Below, one piece after another: positions 12,590 to 14,034 of a stretch of DNA of 14,034 nucleotides (its first letter is position 1; each line of letters begins with the position of its first letter). The translations under genes and the position numbers were made by a program. The notes below the pieces were generated by a model, which was not told where the DNA came from, did not search any database, and worked only from the letters and a program-made list of their open reading frames with translations. The stretch lies in assembly GCA_023424865.1 (NCBI GenBank), contig JAFADM010000156.1, positions 1 to 14,034 on the forward strand, read 5' to 3'. The DNA is from Bacillota bacterium. Lineage in GTDB: Bacteria; Bacillota_A; Clostridia; DSM-8532.

Positions 12590-12704
12590 TAATTACTTTC
12601 ATCATAGGTGTGATCGCTTTTGGTCGTACCTGTGATGATGGATAGGCATGCATAACAACGCAGCTGTTCAGCCATTCGGGTACAACCACCCAATGGCTTT
12701 TTTT
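12571..12704 (+). promoter_or_regulatory. Histidine attenuator with alternative hairpins
   Basis: Four pairings can be read. Segment CCTGTGAT (12583-12590) pairs with ATCATAGG (12601-12608), with an outer helix 12571-12577/12613-12619. The same ATCATAGG, extended to 12599-12609, pairs with a second CCTGTGAT copy (12628-12638, 11 bp). That second copy region (12626-12631 and 12637-12641) can instead pair with 12678-12683 and 12672-12676, the left arm of the terminator. The last is the terminator itself. A ribosome stalled at the His codons leaves the first copy free to hold ATCATAGG, releasing the second copy as antiterminator. A ribosome at the stop codon covers the first copy and favours termination. 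Confidence 0.8.
12670..12704 (+). terminator. Intrinsic terminator of the his attenuator
   Basis: AGCCATT-C-GGGT (12670-12681) pairs with ACCCAATGGCT (12688-12698) over 11 bp with one bulged C and a six-base loop. Seven T follow (12698-12704). It lies 73 bp before the HisZ/HisRS-like start codon, so it must be conditional. Confidence 0.9.
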
Positions 12705-12776
12705 GTTGCCATTTTTAAAATAGCCTCATTAAAGAATTACTGCGATTAAAAGATTTAATGAAAGGAAGCGTTTATT

Positions 12777-14009
12777 ATGCGGATTAATCCAATTAAGGGA
12801 ACCAGTGACTATTTGCCAAAGGAGGCTGCCCTGCGAGAGTATATTCAGGAGGTGATACTCTCTGTCTATAAGGAAAACGGCTTCGAGCGGATAATGACAC
12901 CTGCCGTGGAGGATGTGGAAAACCTTGATAAAAGCGAAGGGGGCGAAAACCTGAATTTGATTTTTAAAATTCTTAAAAGGGGACAAAAGCTGGAGGAGGC
13001 ACTCTTCTCCGGAGCCATGGACAGGCTTGCCGATTTGGGCCTGCGCTACGATTTAACCCTTCCTTTAAGCAGGTATTACGCCAATAACAGGCAGCAGCTT
13101 ATGACACCCTTCAAATGCATACAGATAGATAAGGTATACCGGGCGGAGCGCCCTCAAAAGGGCCGTTCCCGTGAGCTGGTTCAATGCGACATTGATATCA
13201 TCGGCTCATCTTCAAGCAATTGTGAAGTAGAGCTTATTCATGTCACGGCCAAGGCGCTTTTGAAGCTGGGCCTTACACGTTTTAAAGTAAAGGTTAATGA
13301 CAGAAGCCTTCTAAGAGAGGTATTTCTTTCAATTGGATTTGAGGAAGGGGAGCTGTCCGGAGTCGGTATTGTCCTGGATAAGCTAGCCAAGGAAGGCGTG
13401 GAGGGTGTTGTCGGAGAGCTTGCGGATAAAGGCTACTCCCATGAAAAAGTACGCTCCCTTGAAGCAATACTGAGCAAGCAGCCTCTGGGGCTTGATTCCC
13501 TGAAGGCAATTTTAGGCCAGACGGAGGCAATTGAGAAGCTTGAAGGCCTCATTGGTGCCGTGAGCGTTTTAGCCGGAGGACAGTATGAGGTGGCTTACGA
13601 CTTTACGCTGGTGAGAGGCCAGGGCTATTACACCGGACCTGTTTTTGAAATTGAAAGTACGGACTTCAACAGCTCAATTGCAGGGGGTGGCCGCTACGAT
13701 AACCTCATCGGGAAATTCATAAACGAAACGGTCCCTGCTGTTGGCTTCTCCATTGGCTTTGAACGGATATACTGTATTCTTTCTGACAATCAATTTAAAA
13801 TTCCAACGGAGAAGAAGAGGGTAGCCGTTATCTACGACAAGGATTTTATTGAAGGGGAAGCCGCAGCGGAGGGTTTTAGGAAGGCTTATAATGTAACCCT
13901 TCTTGAAAGGCCTAAAAAGCTTGGAAAGCTTATTAGCCTGTTAGCGTCCCAGGGGTATTACGGAATCTATTTGTGTGGGAAGTCTGAGGAATTGGAAATA
14001 CTCAAATAA
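12777..14009 (+). CDS. hisZ: HisRS-like protein, probably ATP phosphoribosyltransferase regulatory subunit HisZ
   Basis: The 410-residue protein has the class II HisRS core: GTSDYLP at the start, RYDLTLPLSRY, motif 2 DKVYRAERPQKGRSRELVQCDIDIIG (in part), the LVRGQGYYTGPVFEI loop and motif 3 GFSIGFERI. The usual LDYYT of synthetase loops reads QGYYTG here. The C-terminal domain (about 346-410) is some 30 residues shorter than the anticodon-binding domain of a typical HisRS. Together with the His-codon attenuator upstream, this favours HisZ, which with short-form HisG makes the first enzyme of histidine synthesis. A second, functional HisRS is not excluded, since many catalytic residues are kept. 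AAAGGAAG ends 8 bp before the ATG. The next genes of the operon (expected hisG) lie beyond the window; 14010-14034 shows nothing further. Confidence 0.8.
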   Translation: MRINPIKGTSDYLPKEAALREYIQEVILSVYKENGFERIMTPAVEDVENLDKSEGGENLNLIFKILKRGQKLEEALFSGAMDRLADLGLRYDLTLPLSRYYANNRQQLMTPFKCIQIDKVYRAERPQKGRSRELVQCDIDIIGSSSSNCEVELIHVTAKALLKLGLTRFKVKVNDRSLLREVFLSIGFEEGELSGVGIVLDKLAKEGVEGVVGELADKGYSHEKVRSLEAILSKQPLGLDSLKAILGQTEAIEKLEGLIGAVSVLAGGQYEVAYDFTLVRGQGYYTGPVFEIESTDFNSSIAGGGRYDNLIGKFINETVPAVGFSIGFERIYCILSDNQFKIPTEKKRVAVIYDKDFIEGEAAAEGFRKAYNVTLLERPKKLGKLISLLASQGYYGIYLCGKSEELEILK

Positions 14010-14034
14010 CCGATAGCTAAATTTGAAGGCCGGT

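Noticed and set aside
12495..12776. T-box riboswitch upstream of the his gene
   Set aside because: No T-box core or specifier stem seen; the His-codon peptide and competing hairpins explain the region.

Overview
The window looks like chromosome of a low-to-mid G+C Bacillota, most likely a clostridial lineage. The evidence is strong AGGAGG-type ribosome binding sites, frequent GTG and TTG starts, sigma-A-type promoters (TTGAAC-17-TATATT and TTGACT-17-TATAAT), a MocR regulator, a membrane-anchored XRE regulator and FtsX-type transporter/two-component clusters. I see no phage, IS element, CRISPR array, rRNA or tRNA gene.

Layout. (1) Positions 1-1236, minus strand: 3' truncated MocR-type regulator (winged helix fused to a PLP aminotransferase fold), divergent from a GNAT acetyltransferase (1400-2251). 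A hairpin at 2313-2347 probably ends the acetyltransferase transcript. (2) Positions 2465-8710, plus strand: a tightly packed set of six genes. They encode a membrane-anchored metallophosphoesterase, an OmpR-family response regulator, a short histidine kinase with one membrane segment, an ABC ATPase, a duplicated FtsX-type permease and a small protein with a C-terminal J domain. Three copies of a 22-bp repeat precede the set. Twin GTTATAAC palindromes precede the regulator, and a perfect inverted repeat containing TTACA-N4-TGTAA precedes the transporter genes. (3) Positions 8735-11389, minus strand: an MgtA-type Mg2+ P-type ATPase, converging on the J-domain gene. It is preceded by an approximately 245-nt leader with an excellent promoter, a proline-containing 37-codon ORF and an intrinsic terminator. 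(4) Positions 11850-12494, plus strand: an XRE regulator with four predicted membrane segments. (5) Positions 12530-14009, plus strand: the start of a histidine operon. A 19-codon leader peptide with four consecutive His codons and a complete set of alternative hairpins precedes a HisZ/HisRS-like gene.

How the parts work together. The 2465-8710 cluster reads as an envelope-stress or peptide-sensing module: two-component system and exporter-type ABC transporter, with a phosphoesterase and a J-domain protein as unusual extra members. The two most notable signals are RNA-level switches. The mgtA leader combines a short ORF with a terminator whose left arm can pair instead with the first codons of that ORF. 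The his leader is a classical ribosome-stalling attenuator in which two copies of CCTGTGAT compete for one ATCATAGG. All homology statements come from motif recognition alone; no search or folding program was run.
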